From: CAYPIE01 sp964410665
GTDB taxonomy: Bacteria; Planctomycetota; Planctomycetia; Gemmatales; Gemmataceae
Assembly: GCA_964410665.1 (NCBI GenBank)
Contig: CAYPIE010000019.1
Coordinates: forward strand, 1-64,000
Direction of reading: 5' to 3'
DNA length: 64,000 nucleotides
Shown here: positions 17,103 through 25,544 of the stretch, piece after piece
How the letters are laid out: each line of letters starts with the position of its first letter
Position numbering within the stretch: position 1 is the stretch's first letter
Notes under the pieces: generated by a model
Told to the model about the DNA's origin: nothing
Databases searched by the model: none
Seen by the model: the letters and a program-made list of their open reading frames with translations, nothing else
Program-made: the position numbers and the translations under genes

Positions 17103-17711
17103 ATGGACGCCGCTCAGTTCAGCGAGACCTAGCAGCCGTTACGACCAGACCGGTTGGCCCATCTAAGCCGACTCGTCATCCGGGTAGCCGTGGCCGAGGA
17201 GTTGGTGCAGGAGACGGCCGTACGCGCCCTCGAACATCTCGACCGGGCTCCGAGTCGACAAGAAGAACTCAGGCTCTGGTTGTTCCGCATCGCCAGCAAC
17301 CTTGGCATCGACCACCGACGTCGCCGCGGCACCGTGCGTGAGTAACTGCTGATCGATGCCAAGCAGCGGGCCATCCATGACCCCGAGTTTACGGCCAAGA
17401 CGCCACCGCTACGTGGCTCGCCCGAGATGGCGGCAGTCGCCCGGGAACACCTGGCGGCCTGCTTCGCGTGTGTGCTCGGCCAGTTCCCGCCGGAGCACGG
17501 GGCGGCGCTGTTATTCCGCGAGTTATACGGCTTCAACACCCACGAAGTGGCCAACATCCTGGGCGCTCGCTTCACCCAGGTCAAGAACTGGCTGCAGCAA
17601 ACGCGCAAGGCCCTGGCAGACCGCTACACAACCACCTGTGCCCTGATCAACAAGCAGGGTGTCTGTTATCAGTGTGTCGAAGCGGAGAACCAACTATGCA
17701 GGGCGAAGTAA
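17103..17711 (+). pseudogene. ECF-type sigma factor broken by two in-frame stops
   Basis: One continuous frame reads as an extracytoplasmic-function sigma factor: MDAAQFSET, stop (TAG 17130-17132), then LSRLVIRVAVAEELVQETAV (region 2 core), ELRLWLFRIASNLGIDHRRR, stop (TAA 17343-17345), LLIDAKQRAIHDPEFTAK, then region 4 HGAALLFRELYGFNTHEVAN and FTQVKNWLQQTRKALADRY. The end has three Cys (ALINKQGVCYQCVE...C). Apart from the stops, no frameshift is seen over 600 bp. Each stop could come from one C-to-T change in a Gln codon (CAG, CAA). It overlaps the VOC gene start by 16 nt. Confidence 0.85.
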
Positions 17712-18043
17712 GCTGGCTCGAGTTGAGCACCCCGAATGCCAGAGCTGCCATGCCGTTTTATCAGCGTCTGTTCGGCTGGGAGGAAGGACCGGGCGAGGTC
17801 GACTTTCCCTATCACTTTCTTAAGCAAACCGGTAGCGACAAGAATTTTGGCGGCATCATGCCGCAAACCGATGTTACGGTACCGCCACACTGGCTGGTTT
17901 ACTTCGGTGTGGCCGACTTGGACGCAGCTCTCCGCCAGGTAGAAGAACTTGGCGGCAAGGTGCACACGCCTCCGATCACGATCCCCTCGGGCAAATTTGC
18001 CGTGGTCAGTGACCCACACGGTGCAAACTTTGCCCTGTATTAA
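17696..18043 (+). CDS. VOC-family (glyoxalase/bleomycin-resistance-like) protein
   Basis: 115 residues from ATG 17696. One VOC module: SWLELSTPNARAAMPFYQRL, then the short GGIMPQ, WLVYFGVADLDAALRQVEEL and FAVVSDPHGANFALY, the classic end with the metal-ligand strand. Members are small metal-dependent lyases, isomerases or binding proteins. It begins inside the end of the broken ECF gene, suggesting that the two were once co-expressed; the intact VOC gene shows selection has lasted longer here, or that decay of the sigma gene is recent. Confidence 0.85.
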   Translation: MQGEVSWLELSTPNARAAMPFYQRLFGWEEGPGEVDFPYHFLKQTGSDKNFGGIMPQTDVTVPPHWLVYFGVADLDAALRQVEELGGKVHTPPITIPSGKFAVVSDPHGANFALY

Positions 18044-18069
18044 AACGTCTAGCTAAACGGAAACCGGCC

Positions 18070-18095
18070 CCCGTCCGCTCCCAGGAGCGGACGGG
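18070..18095 (+). terminator. perfect 12-bp hairpin after VOC gene
   Basis: CCCGTCCGCTCC (18070-18081) and GGAGCGGACGGG (18084-18095) pair perfectly around a 2-nt centre (the closing pair would open in RNA). It begins 27 nt after the VOC stop. No T-run, as is common for hairpins in this window. Confidence 0.55.
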
Positions 18096-18133
18096 ATCGA
18101 CCCCGGCATACACACGGCTCTGGGAGTCGATCG

Positions 18134-18376
18134 ACGCCGCCACGACGAACGCGGCTGATCGGGGTTCTCACGACCGTTCTAGGCTGCCTGCTGGTCACCC
18201 TGGCGATCGGCTAGGCTGCCGACCCTGTCACTTCCGGTCCTCCGGATTCAGAGGAAATGGGCTATCCCTAGCGGCGCAAATGGGATAAGTTCGATGGATG
18301 TTCTCGAAGGAGAATATGGACGTACCTGTTTCTGAGGCACATCCTGCTGCGGCTTACACTGAGCATTATCGAATAA
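18134..18376 (+). pseudogene. probable remnant of a secreted protein gene
   Basis: One frame reads like a signal peptide: RRTRLIGVLTTVLGCLLVTL then AIG, stop (TAG 18212-18214), AADPVTSGPPDSEEMGYP, stop (TAG 18269-18271), RRKWDKFDG. Basic start, hydrophobic core and an Ala-rich cut site followed by polar sequence are the normal order. No start codon fits well, and after KWDKFDG the protein-like sequence seems to shift frame. Both stops again could be CAG-to-TAG. The family cannot be named. Confidence 0.3.
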
Positions 18377-18718
18377 GCATTTTCTAACCTCCGCGGGTCA
18401 TGTGCAGCGTAACAGGAACATTTTTCCTCGAGCATGTTCTTTCGGTTGAACCCGGGACCTCACCCGTTCATCTCTAGTGGTAAAGCACGCATCGTTTGCG
18501 GGGTAAGAGCTCCGGATCAAGTCGAAGGTTGCTCTCGGTTTTTGCATTGTCGGAAGACTGATTCTAGTTTTGCACAGCGGCTCCAAGCTCGACTCTGACT
18601 TCCGGTTCGCCCCCCGCAGCGCTCCCTCGCGCGAACGCTCGGGCTGTCTGCTTGTGGCGTATGATTGCTAACCCGGAACCGGATTGGCTGTCCGGTACAC
18701 ATTGATCGTGAGGTGCCC

Positions 18719-20038
18719 ATGCGAGCGATCACTCTCCTCCTCGCTAGCGGATCCGTACTGGCGACCCTCATCGGTTGTGGCAAACCACCCGCGACGCAGC
18801 TCCCCAGCGCCGTGGTCGAGGCCTGGGAACAAGCCGGCGGCCTTCTCGTCGAACCGGTGTCCCCTTCCCCACATTGCACAGCGTCCAGACCCGTCGAGTT
18901 GATCCCACGTATCAAGGTGGCCACCTGGCACCAGGGCCTCATGCACCGCCTGCCCGCTCCAGGCCAGCCGTTCGCACTCGACCTGAGCTTCAGCCCCATG
19001 ACCGATGGCGACTTACGGCAGCTCCATACCTTCCCGTCGATCGTCTGGTTAGACTTGCGCGGCACCCAGGTGACGGACGTAGGTCTGCAGGAACTGGCTT
19101 GTCTGCCTCTGTTGCATACCTTGTTCCTCAATGCCTCGCAGACCACCCCCCTGGGGCTCAAGACATTGCGGGAAAACCGGCAGTTGCATGCCTTCACCAA
19201 TAGCTGGGTGGCGTGCCGCCAAGGCCGTACGGGCCCACAACCCATTGCCGAGCTATACCTGGAAGTGACTTCTTTGAATGATCACGAGCTACAGTTGCTA
19301 CGCGATGCAGGCTTACGCCAACTGAAGACGCTTGATCTCGACGAGGCAACCGCCTCCGACGTCGCCCTGCGAGCATTACAAGAAGTGGGGCTGCTGCACG
19401 CGTTGATGAACGCCCGGAGTTTCGATGGCAGCCGACCAACCGGTGTTCACGACATTGCCATGCTCAACCTGTCCAACACGCGGGTCAGCCACCTGGGCCT
19501 GGAAGCCCTGGCCGAGCTCGACCAGCTGCAAACCCTCTATCTGGACCACACTGCCTTGGTCGACCGAGCGGTGGCACCCCTGGCGCACCTGGTAAGCTTA
19601 AAGACCCTGAACCTTTGGGGGAACCCGGTGACCGATGCTGGACTAAAACAGGTGGCTCGACTGCCTCAGCTGGAGGCCTTATGCCTGTCACAAACCCGTG
19701 TCACCAGCAACGGGCTACAGGGGCTCGCCAGGCTGCCGCGGCTGCGGCTGCTGGAGCTAGAGCGGTCGTGCCTTACCGATGACACCCTGCAAGCACTGCA
19801 AGACTGCGGGCGGCTACAGGTGTTGGCGGTCGCGGTGAGCGAGAGCGGCGGCCGCCCGTCCGGACCCGACGAGATCGTACGCCTCAACCTGGCCCACACC
19901 CCGGTGACCGAGCGCGGCTTGGCTACCCTGGCAGAGCTGCCGCAACTCCGGATGCTCGACCTGCGTGGTACACTGATCCCGGAAGCAGCCCTGCGACACT
20001 GGCAGCAGCAAAAAACCCAGTGGACGATCATCCGCTAG
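18719..20038 (+). CDS. leucine-rich-repeat lipoprotein
   Basis: 439 residues from ATG 18719. The type II signal MRAITLLLASGSVLATLIGC gives Cys20 as lipid site. The rest is a solenoid of about ten LRRs of the TDAGL type (WLDLRGTQVTDVGLQELACL, YLDHTALVDRAVAPLAHL, LNLWGNPVTDAGLKQVARLP, CLSQTRVTSNGLQGLARLP, LDLRGTLIPEAALRHW). Two short interruptions (NARSFDGSRPTGVHDI and SESGGRPSGPDEI) resemble each other, hinting at an internal duplication. It should sit on a membrane facing the periplasm and bind a protein partner. A GTGAGG site precedes the ATG. Confidence 0.88.
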   Translation: MRAITLLLASGSVLATLIGCGKPPATQLPSAVVEAWEQAGGLLVEPVSPSPHCTASRPVELIPRIKVATWHQGLMHRLPAPGQPFALDLSFSPMTDGDLRQLHTFPSIVWLDLRGTQVTDVGLQELACLPLLHTLFLNASQTTPLGLKTLRENRQLHAFTNSWVACRQGRTGPQPIAELYLEVTSLNDHELQLLRDAGLRQLKTLDLDEATASDVALRALQEVGLLHALMNARSFDGSRPTGVHDIAMLNLSNTRVSHLGLEALAELDQLQTLYLDHTALVDRAVAPLAHLVSLKTLNLWGNPVTDAGLKQVARLPQLEALCLSQTRVTSNGLQGLARLPRLRLLELERSCLTDDTLQALQDCGRLQVLAVAVSESGGRPSGPDEIVRLNLAHTPVTERGLATLAELPQLRMLDLRGTLIPEAALRHWQQQKTQWTIIR

Positions 20039-20155
20039 GCTAGCCGATGCAGATCGGTTCCAGGGGTAAGGATGAATGACATGACGGGGCGTTACGGGCT
20101 GGTGTTCTGCAGTATGATTCAGGCAGATGGTTGTTCCGTCGGGGATGCCTTTTCC

Positions 20156-20285
20156 GAGCGGCGGGTGGAAACCCAATGGTGTTCGGCACGATGATTGCTG
20201 TTGGGTCTTCTCCCCGCATCGGAGCGGCCACCCAGCCCAGAGCAACTATGGTGTCAAACACCCTTGGGCTCCCACCCGCCGCTTG
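20156..20285. repeat. hairpin repeat element, copy A
   Basis: The left part AGCGGCGGGTGG...CCCAATGGTGTT (from 20157) and the inverted right part (AACACCCTTGGG...CCACCCGCCGCT, to 20283) form an imperfect inverted repeat of about 50 bp each around a 30-bp centre. The inner text, CACGATGATTGCTG with TCTTCTCCCCGCA, recurs in copy B near 30 kb. It abuts the stop of the SBP gene. No ORF inside. A non-autonomous MITE-like or REP-like element is the likely nature. Confidence 0.7.
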
Positions 20286-23006
20286 TCAGTCGGCATTCAG
20301 CCGCCATCCTTCGATCTCCTGAAACACCGTCTTCGGATCAAAGCGATCCGGGGTGTGTACCTGACCCAGCGCTTGTCCCGGCAAGGTCACCTTGCGTGAG
20401 ATCACCAGGTGGCGGTCACGTTGCCACAGTGGAATGAAGGGCATCCGGTCATTAAACAGGCGATGCACCTCGTGCATGTCCTGCTGGAGGTGGCCGTAGA
20501 AATCGCGGTGGCGCAGGGTCTCGGCCAGTTGGTTGGCGAAGCGGCGATCTTGCGTTTCGACGCCACTGTTCGGGCCAAGATAGCCCATGTAGTTACGGCC
20601 ATCCGTTCCAGTGGCATTCCGGTCAAACAGGCTGTTCAAGTGGAACAGACGGTTGGGGTAGTCAAACCAGGTGTAGGCGAGCTCAAAGTCGTGTTCTTGA
20701 AAGACACGCTGATAGTACAACTCGGGGTCCAGCCCTTCCGGGGTGACACTGAGCCGCGGGTCCGAGGCAGGGTCGGGCTTGCTCAGCTCGGCCATACGCG
20801 CCGCCATCGCCTGGCACGCCGCGGCGATCGCCGGGTCACCCTGCGGATAGTGGAGGCTCAGGGTAAGGGTTTTTTCCTTGGGCAAGGCGCGGTTCAACAG
20901 TGCTCGGGCCTGAGTCTCCCCCGGATAGGGCCGCGCATCGTTCGGGGTTGCCCAACTCTCAGGCGGAAACGGACCGGTCAGGGCGTGATGCCAGTCCGGG
21001 TTGCTGGCGCGAAAGTGGGCGTCGAGCAGGGCCGAGCGATCCACTGCATAGGCCAGTCCGCGGCGTAAATCGGCAGTCTGGAACGCCCGAACCCGGTGGT
21101 TGATGGCCAACAGTTCAATCCGTTGCGTATTCTTGCACGTCACCACATCCACCCGGGTACCGACCTCACCAGTCCGATAGGTCTCCACCTCGCGACTCGG
21201 CACATCTAGCAGTAGGTGCAAGCGGTCGCGGAGAAAGGCGCTGGGTAAGTCATCTTCGGTGATTGCGTCAAAAAAGCGGATTTCCTGGATGCTTGGGATC
21301 CCTGTGCTCAACCCACGCGGAGTATAGTGCGGGTTGCGTTGAAACACCGTAGAAATCCGTCCAACGGCATCGGCTTTTTCCTCCTGGTAACGGTACGGCC
21401 CGCTGCCGATCAGGTTTTCCGGGGCCAGGAACGCCGGCCGGTAGGGATCGAGATCCTTCTGACGCAGTCGTCGGGCGGGCAGGATCTTGAACGACATCGC
21501 GGCAAGCGGGTCCAGCGTGCCCCGCTTTAAGATCAAGTCGAGCTCCCGTTCGGAGTCGATTCCCTCGACCGGAGCCAGCGCGGCCACTTGAGCCGCACCC
21601 CGAGTATGCGGTCGGACGCGTAACATTTCGAGGGTGCCACGCACGTCCCGGGCATCGACTGTGTCCGTGCCATTACTCCAACGCAACTCCTCACGCAGGC
21701 GAAAGGCGCGGCCTAAAGGAATCGGCTCGGGCAACGACTCGGCCAACACCGGCCGGTAACGCTGGCCCGCCTTAGCCGCGGGATCGAGTTCCACCAGCGA
21801 TTCGAAAATCAACTCGACGCCCCGCCAGTCAGCATCAGAGAAAGCAGTCGCCGGCGACAGCCGTTTGGGCAACCCCGCCATGCCGACGTAAAGAATCGGA
21901 TGATCACTCTTAAGCGTCTGGCGCACCTGTTGAATGCGGCCTAGCGTCGGGTCAATCTTCTCGGTTCTATCGAGAAGCAGATAGGCGGCGGCCGCTTGGT
22001 TACGGGCGGCCAGCTGTTCCGCCCGGGAGAGCACTCGCTCGGCTTGTTGCCGTAACTGCCGCTGGATGGTGGCCAGAAGGCTCTGATCGCGCTTGGTTGA
22101 ATACAGACGTTGGTAGCGCTCTAGCAGCGTCCGCAACTGAACCCATTCGGCTTCCGGGGCATTGGGGCGGATCTGGGCGCTGAGCCGCGTAAGCTGGTGC
22201 CGCAATATCGCTTGGCCGACTTCTGGATCCTTGGCATGGAAGGTCTCAAGTCGCCGGATCAGCGGCTCGGCCGGGTCCCAGCCTTTGCTCTGGGTGTACG
22301 CCGCAATCTGAGCCAGCCGGTATTTCCGCAGATCCGCCCGTAGGGAATTGAGCACCGGGTCCCACCCCTGAGCTCTTCGTTGTTTTTGACGCACGGCCTC
22401 GACATGCCAATTGAGCATCACCGCCAAACCGGTCTCGGCCGCGGCCAAACGCTCCACCTTGGTCAAAGGCTCCCCCAGGTCAGGATCGTCTTCCTTGGCA
22501 AGAAACGCTTTCACCGCCTCCAAGAACAACTCCTCATAGGGAACAATCTTCTCGACCTGGCTTAAGGGAATGCTTCGCTGCTTCAATGGCACGAAGTTCT
22601 TGTTTTGCAGCCGAACATACTTGAGCACCCCTTCCAGTCCACGTTGCCAGCGACCCGGAATTGGTCGGATCCAGATCCCGCTTTGTTCACCGAAGATGAG
22701 ATTGTCGCGGGGAACGGCAAATTCTTCAAACAGTTGTTTGATGGCCGGATGGGTCGCGGCTTCGGCTGCCACACGTAGGTCAGCGGGAAACGCACTGGGC
22801 GTCTGAGGTGGCACGGCCGGATCAAGATTCTTCGGAGTAACCGGCACTTTCGGCACCTCCGGTGCGACCGGTACTGGCTTGGCCTCCTCCTCTTCCTCCG
22901 GCGGTTGGGCCCACGCCGGGAGGCCCAACAGGCAGTTCAACAACAACCCGCCCAGACAACCCGCACAGATCGACCGGACACGGAAGCATCGGCTCCAGGG
23001 AATCAT
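20286..23006 (-). CDS. SBP_bac_5-type substrate-binding protein with large N-terminal region
   Basis: 906 residues from ATG 23006, with a signal peptide (SICAGCLGGLLLNCLLGLPAWAQ) followed by a Glu/Pro/Val-rich linker. Residues to about 430 form a mostly helical region I cannot place. After that comes the extracellular solute-binding family 5 domain: LSPATAFSDADWRGVELIFE, FRLREELRWSNG, ENLIGSGPYRYQEE, ADLRRGLAYAVDRSALLDA, LSLHYPQGDPAIAAACQAM and MPFIPLWQRDRHLV. Family members bind oligopeptides, nickel or sugars for an ABC importer. No permease or ATPase gene is adjacent. The frame runs upstream to 23201, but the signal peptide fixes the start. Confidence 0.88.
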   Translation of the reverse strand: MIPWSRCFRVRSICAGCLGGLLLNCLLGLPAWAQPPEEEEEAKPVPVAPEVPKVPVTPKNLDPAVPPQTPSAFPADLRVAAEAATHPAIKQLFEEFAVPRDNLIFGEQSGIWIRPIPGRWQRGLEGVLKYVRLQNKNFVPLKQRSIPLSQVEKIVPYEELFLEAVKAFLAKEDDPDLGEPLTKVERLAAAETGLAVMLNWHVEAVRQKQRRAQGWDPVLNSLRADLRKYRLAQIAAYTQSKGWDPAEPLIRRLETFHAKDPEVGQAILRHQLTRLSAQIRPNAPEAEWVQLRTLLERYQRLYSTKRDQSLLATIQRQLRQQAERVLSRAEQLAARNQAAAAYLLLDRTEKIDPTLGRIQQVRQTLKSDHPILYVGMAGLPKRLSPATAFSDADWRGVELIFESLVELDPAAKAGQRYRPVLAESLPEPIPLGRAFRLREELRWSNGTDTVDARDVRGTLEMLRVRPHTRGAAQVAALAPVEGIDSERELDLILKRGTLDPLAAMSFKILPARRLRQKDLDPYRPAFLAPENLIGSGPYRYQEEKADAVGRISTVFQRNPHYTPRGLSTGIPSIQEIRFFDAITEDDLPSAFLRDRLHLLLDVPSREVETYRTGEVGTRVDVVTCKNTQRIELLAINHRVRAFQTADLRRGLAYAVDRSALLDAHFRASNPDWHHALTGPFPPESWATPNDARPYPGETQARALLNRALPKEKTLTLSLHYPQGDPAIAAACQAMAARMAELSKPDPASDPRLSVTPEGLDPELYYQRVFQEHDFELAYTWFDYPNRLFHLNSLFDRNATGTDGRNYMGYLGPNSGVETQDRRFANQLAETLRHRDFYGHLQQDMHEVHRLFNDRMPFIPLWQRDRHLVISRKVTLPGQALGQVHTPDRFDPKTVFQEIEGWRLNAD

Positions 23007-23206
23007 GCGAAAAATCCTCGTCGTTCGATACTTTCGACCCTGTCCCGTGTTGATCATAGCAGACACACCTGAACCCTCACTACCGGCAGCGTGTCTTCGC
23101 CGCGGTGGCCTGGGAACTCGGCATGACCGGAAACCGCTACACGGTATCGGGCCGTGGGCGTTTGAACTGTTCCGGACGGTACTACGTTGACACGGGAGCA
23201 AGATCT

Positions 23207-23569
23207 ATGCTGCGGACTGTGGTGGCCATCGTAACCTCGGGCGTACTGCTGGTGGGTACGGTACTGGCCGATGAAATCAAGGGGATCATTACCAAGTTTG
23301 ATACCGAGGCCAAGAAGATTACGATCAAGACCAAGGAAGACGAGAAGGAATACCCGTTGGGCGAAGACGCCCAGCTGGTCATCAAGCGCAAAGGGGAGGA
23401 GAAGAAGCGGCCATTGCAGAAACTCATGGGCCGCTTCAAGAAAAAGGGCTTTCCGAAGCGACCGGTGATCGTGACCATCGATGATGACCAGAAGGTCACG
23501 GAAATCCGATTTGCCCCGAAGAAAGGGAAGAGGAAGAACAAACCCAAAGATCCGCCTCGGTCCAACTAA
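23207..23569 (+). CDS. small secreted lysine-rich protein
   Basis: 120 residues. A signal peptide MLRTVVAIVTSGVLLVGTVLA ends at ALA. The mature part alternates strands (IKGIITKFDTEAKKITIKTK, PVIVTIDDDQKVTEIRF) and basic patches (KRKGEEKKRPLQ, KKGKRKNKPK). The strand pattern GIITKFDTEAKKITI resembles small OB- or SH3-like domains. It is divergent from the SBP gene. A hairpin follows the stop. Function unknown. Confidence 0.75.
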   Translation: MLRTVVAIVTSGVLLVGTVLADEIKGIITKFDTEAKKITIKTKEDEKEYPLGEDAQLVIKRKGEEKKRPLQKLMGRFKKKGFPKRPVIVTIDDDQKVTEIRFAPKKGKRKNKPKDPPRSN

Positions 23570-23586
23570 CCTGTCCGGTTTCATCT

Positions 23587-23610
23587 CCGGCGGAAGGTTG
23601 CTTCCGCCGG
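23587..23610 (+). terminator. perfect 10-bp hairpin after small secreted protein
   Basis: CCGGCGGAAG (23587-23596), loop GTTG, CTTCCGCCGG (23601-23610). Starts 18 nt after the stop codon. Strong stem without a T-run. Confidence 0.6.
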
Positions 23611-23769
23611 CACAGCTTCCCAGGCACGACCGACCGCTGTGATAGGCAATTCCCTCCCGTTGCCTTAGAAAAATCCCCGTCTGAGTCTACTTGCACGTTG
23701 CATCCCAGCAGACACACGGCATAGTTGAGCGTGTTGATCTACACCCCGAACATGGAGGTGCGCTTCGTC

Positions 23770-24090
23770 ATGGCTCGACGTGCATTAATATTGTTGTTGG
23801 TGTTTGTAAGTCTTGAACTGACCGGCTGCTGTTTTCGTCGCTGTTGTCATCCGCGGGTATTCCGGCCGTTTCGCTGTTATCCGAATGGGAGTTGTTGCGA
23901 CCTCGGCTGTGCTTCCTGTGCCCCATGTGGCGATTGTTTCAAGCCCATCCTAGGGAACCCTGTTCCGCTATCTGCAGTGCCCGTGTCACCTGCCATGCCT
24001 GTGTCACCTGCCATGCCTGTGTCACCCGCCATGCCCGTGTCGCCCACGCTGCAATATCCCACCATTAGTCCGGAACCCATCGGTCATTGA
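23770..24090 (+). CDS. cysteine-rich lipoprotein with tandem repeats
   Basis: 106 residues from ATG 23770, preceded by GGAGG about 11 nt upstream. Signal MARRALILLLVFVSLELTGC makes Cys20 the lipid site. About a dozen further Cys follow within 40 residues (CFRRCCHP, GSCCDLGCASCAPCGDCF), suggesting disulfides or metal binding. Then four copies of PVSPAM-like hexapeptides precede the end. The 3' end overlaps the convergent tsaB by 7 nt. Unknown function. Confidence 0.75.
   Translation: MARRALILLLVFVSLELTGCCFRRCCHPRVFRPFRCYPNGSCCDLGCASCAPCGDCFKPILGNPVPLSAVPVSPAMPVSPAMPVSPAMPVSPTLQYPTISPEPIGH
23980..24051 (+). repeat. 18-bp tandem repeat (PVSPAM units)
   Basis: About four units of 18 bp with the core CCTGTGTCACCTGCCATG encode repeated P-V-S-P-A-M. 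Differences are mostly third-position changes (CCT/CCC, TCA/TCG), so the units are not brand new. Confidence 0.85.
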
Positions 24091-24794
24091 CGGGTGGAAT
24101 CCTCGGCTCTACGAGCATCCCGCTTCTCTTCGGCTGAGCTGCGGCGTCGGTACAGTGGCTCCAGGGCAAACGGGTCCACGAATTGTTCTCGCTGGGCCTG
24201 TTCCCGCCCCAGTTGCAGCAAACTTGCCAGGGTCGGCTGCCACCGCTCTTGCGCAATGCGTGGCCTCTCCGCTGGGATTTGCTGGCCATACACCGTCAAT
24301 CCAGGTCCACTGATCCAGCGATGGGGGTCCGTGCCCGCGATCCAACTGGTCAAATGCAGCACTTGTAACTCGCTCTGGGAGTAAGGGCTGCCGTCCTGCT
24401 GACGCCCAAAGGTTTGCACATAAACCTGTCCTTGTTGCGCATCGGCCAACACATCCAACTGAGCAACTTCCTCCAGAGCCTGTTGGGCAATCACTGTAAA
24501 GGTCGGCACGGCGATGAGAGCACAGCCACTGGCATAAGCGAACACCTTGGCCGACATCACCCCGACGCGCAAGCCCGTGAAACTGCCGGGCCCGATTGAA
24601 ACGATGACCCCCTCGACATCGTTGGCAGTCCAGCCCCAGTCCGTGAATAATTGTTGGACCGTCAAAGCCAAGTCCCGGGCATGACGACGCGCCTCCGACA
24701 GCGACCGGACTTCGAGTCGATCCCCCTCAGCCAGCCCCACCAGCCCTTGCCGTCCCGAGGTTTCCAGCAGTAAAGCCCGTCTGAGTTGCGGCAT
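24084..24794 (-). CDS. tsaB: tRNA threonylcarbamoyladenosine complex subunit TsaB
   Basis: About 236 residues. TsaB features: ALLLETSGRQGLVGLAEG at the start of the ASKHA fold, VEGVIVSIGPGSFTGLRVGV (family signature), FAYASGCALIAVPTFTVIAQ, and VLADAQQGQVYVQTFG. TsaB dimerises with TsaD for t6A synthesis at A37 of ANN-reading tRNAs. ATG 24794 has AAGGA 7 nt upstream; ATG 24809 (five residues longer) is possible. It is divergent from the RNase HI-like gene. Confidence 0.93.
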   Translation of the reverse strand: MPQLRRALLLETSGRQGLVGLAEGDRLEVRSLSEARRHARDLALTVQQLFTDWGWTANDVEGVIVSIGPGSFTGLRVGVMSAKVFAYASGCALIAVPTFTVIAQQALEEVAQLDVLADAQQGQVYVQTFGRQQDGSPYSQSELQVLHLTSWIAGTDPHRWISGPGLTVYGQQIPAERPRIAQERWQPTLASLLQLGREQAQREQFVDPFALEPLYRRRSSAEEKRDARRAEDSTRQ

Positions 24795-24874
24795 CGCCGT
24801 ATCCTTCATTGACCCGATCCTGGCTGCACCGCTAGAATCGCGAACGATCGAAGTATTCTGGACCGGAGTTCAGC

Positions 24875-25543
24875 ATGGCGGCGGAGCCTACCCGCATTCA
24901 CATCGATGGGGCATCCCGAGGCAATCCAGGTCCAGCCGCTTGGGCCTATGTCATCTCCCGACCCGAGCAACCAGCGCTGGAGCATGCCGAGAACCTGAGC
25001 CCAACTACCAACAATGTCGCCGAGTACACGGCGCTGGTTCGGGCCTTGACCGCTGCAAGCGAGCTGGGCCTCCGCGATCTGATCATCTTTAGTGATAGCG
25101 AGTTACTCGTCAAACAAATGAAAGGCGAGTATCGCGTCAAGAATGCGGATCTCAAAGAACTGTATGACGCCGCGCAAGCTCTGGCACGGCAGTTCCAGGC
25201 CGTCCAACTCAACCATGTGCCCCGAGCCCAGAATGCTCGAGCCGATGCCCTGTGCAATCTCGTCCTCGACGGCAAGTGGCCGGCCGAGCATGCTGCCACC
25301 CTCAGGAACACCGCAAGCGACACCAACCCCAAACCTTCGGCCAAGTCCGTCAAGTCGACCGAAAAACCGGTCGCTGTTTCCGATCAGCGCGTGCGTCCGG
25401 ATGCGTTGGCTTGCCTGGAGACGGCCGCCCAGGCTTGGGCCGATCAGGGTGTAGCACATCTCCCCCCCGCTCAGGTCTGGGAGCAACTCTGGTCCTTGCT
25501 GGAAGAGGCCGACCTGTTGAAGCGGCCCCGGAAAAAGAGCTGA
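24875..25543 (+). CDS. RNase HI-like protein with C-terminal extension
   Basis: 222 residues. Catalytic carboxylates are all present: Asp11 (IHIDGASRGNPG), Glu50 (NNVAEYTAL), Asp74 (IIFSDSELLVKQM) and Asp124 (AQNARADAL). This is the bacterial/archaeal 'RNase HI family' type without the basic handle, removing RNA from RNA/DNA hybrids. After residue 140 a Thr/Lys/Pro-rich linker leads to a helical domain of about 60 residues (LACLETAAQAWADQGVAHL, VWEQLWSLLEEADLL) that is not part of RNase H; it may bind a partner. One nt separates the stop from the next start. Confidence 0.9.
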   Translation: MAAEPTRIHIDGASRGNPGPAAWAYVISRPEQPALEHAENLSPTTNNVAEYTALVRALTAASELGLRDLIIFSDSELLVKQMKGEYRVKNADLKELYDAAQALARQFQAVQLNHVPRAQNARADALCNLVLDGKWPAEHAATLRNTASDTNPKPSAKSVKSTEKPVAVSDQRVRPDALACLETAAQAWADQGVAHLPPAQVWEQLWSLLEEADLLKRPRKKS

Positions 25544-25544
25544 C

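Larger units (their letters stand above)
18044..18718. other. long intergenic region with gene remains
   Basis: It holds the hairpin at 18070-18095 and a decayed frame at 18134-18376. A tRNA-like but badly paired segment lies near 18461-18529. From about 18540 the sequence leads to the LRR lipoprotein start with no further structure. Confidence 0.5.

Noticed and set aside
16828..17166. 112-codon frame after the second GNAT gene
   Set aside because: Runs into the ECF sigma frame in a different phase and has no domain character.
18461..18529. tRNA-like segment (CTAGTGGTAAAGCACGC followed by TTTGCGG and GGATCAAGTC)
   Set aside because: D-arm, anticodon arm and T-arm each pair only partly, the anticodon loop lacks the purine at position 37, and no acceptor stem forms. 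At best a fossil; probably chance.
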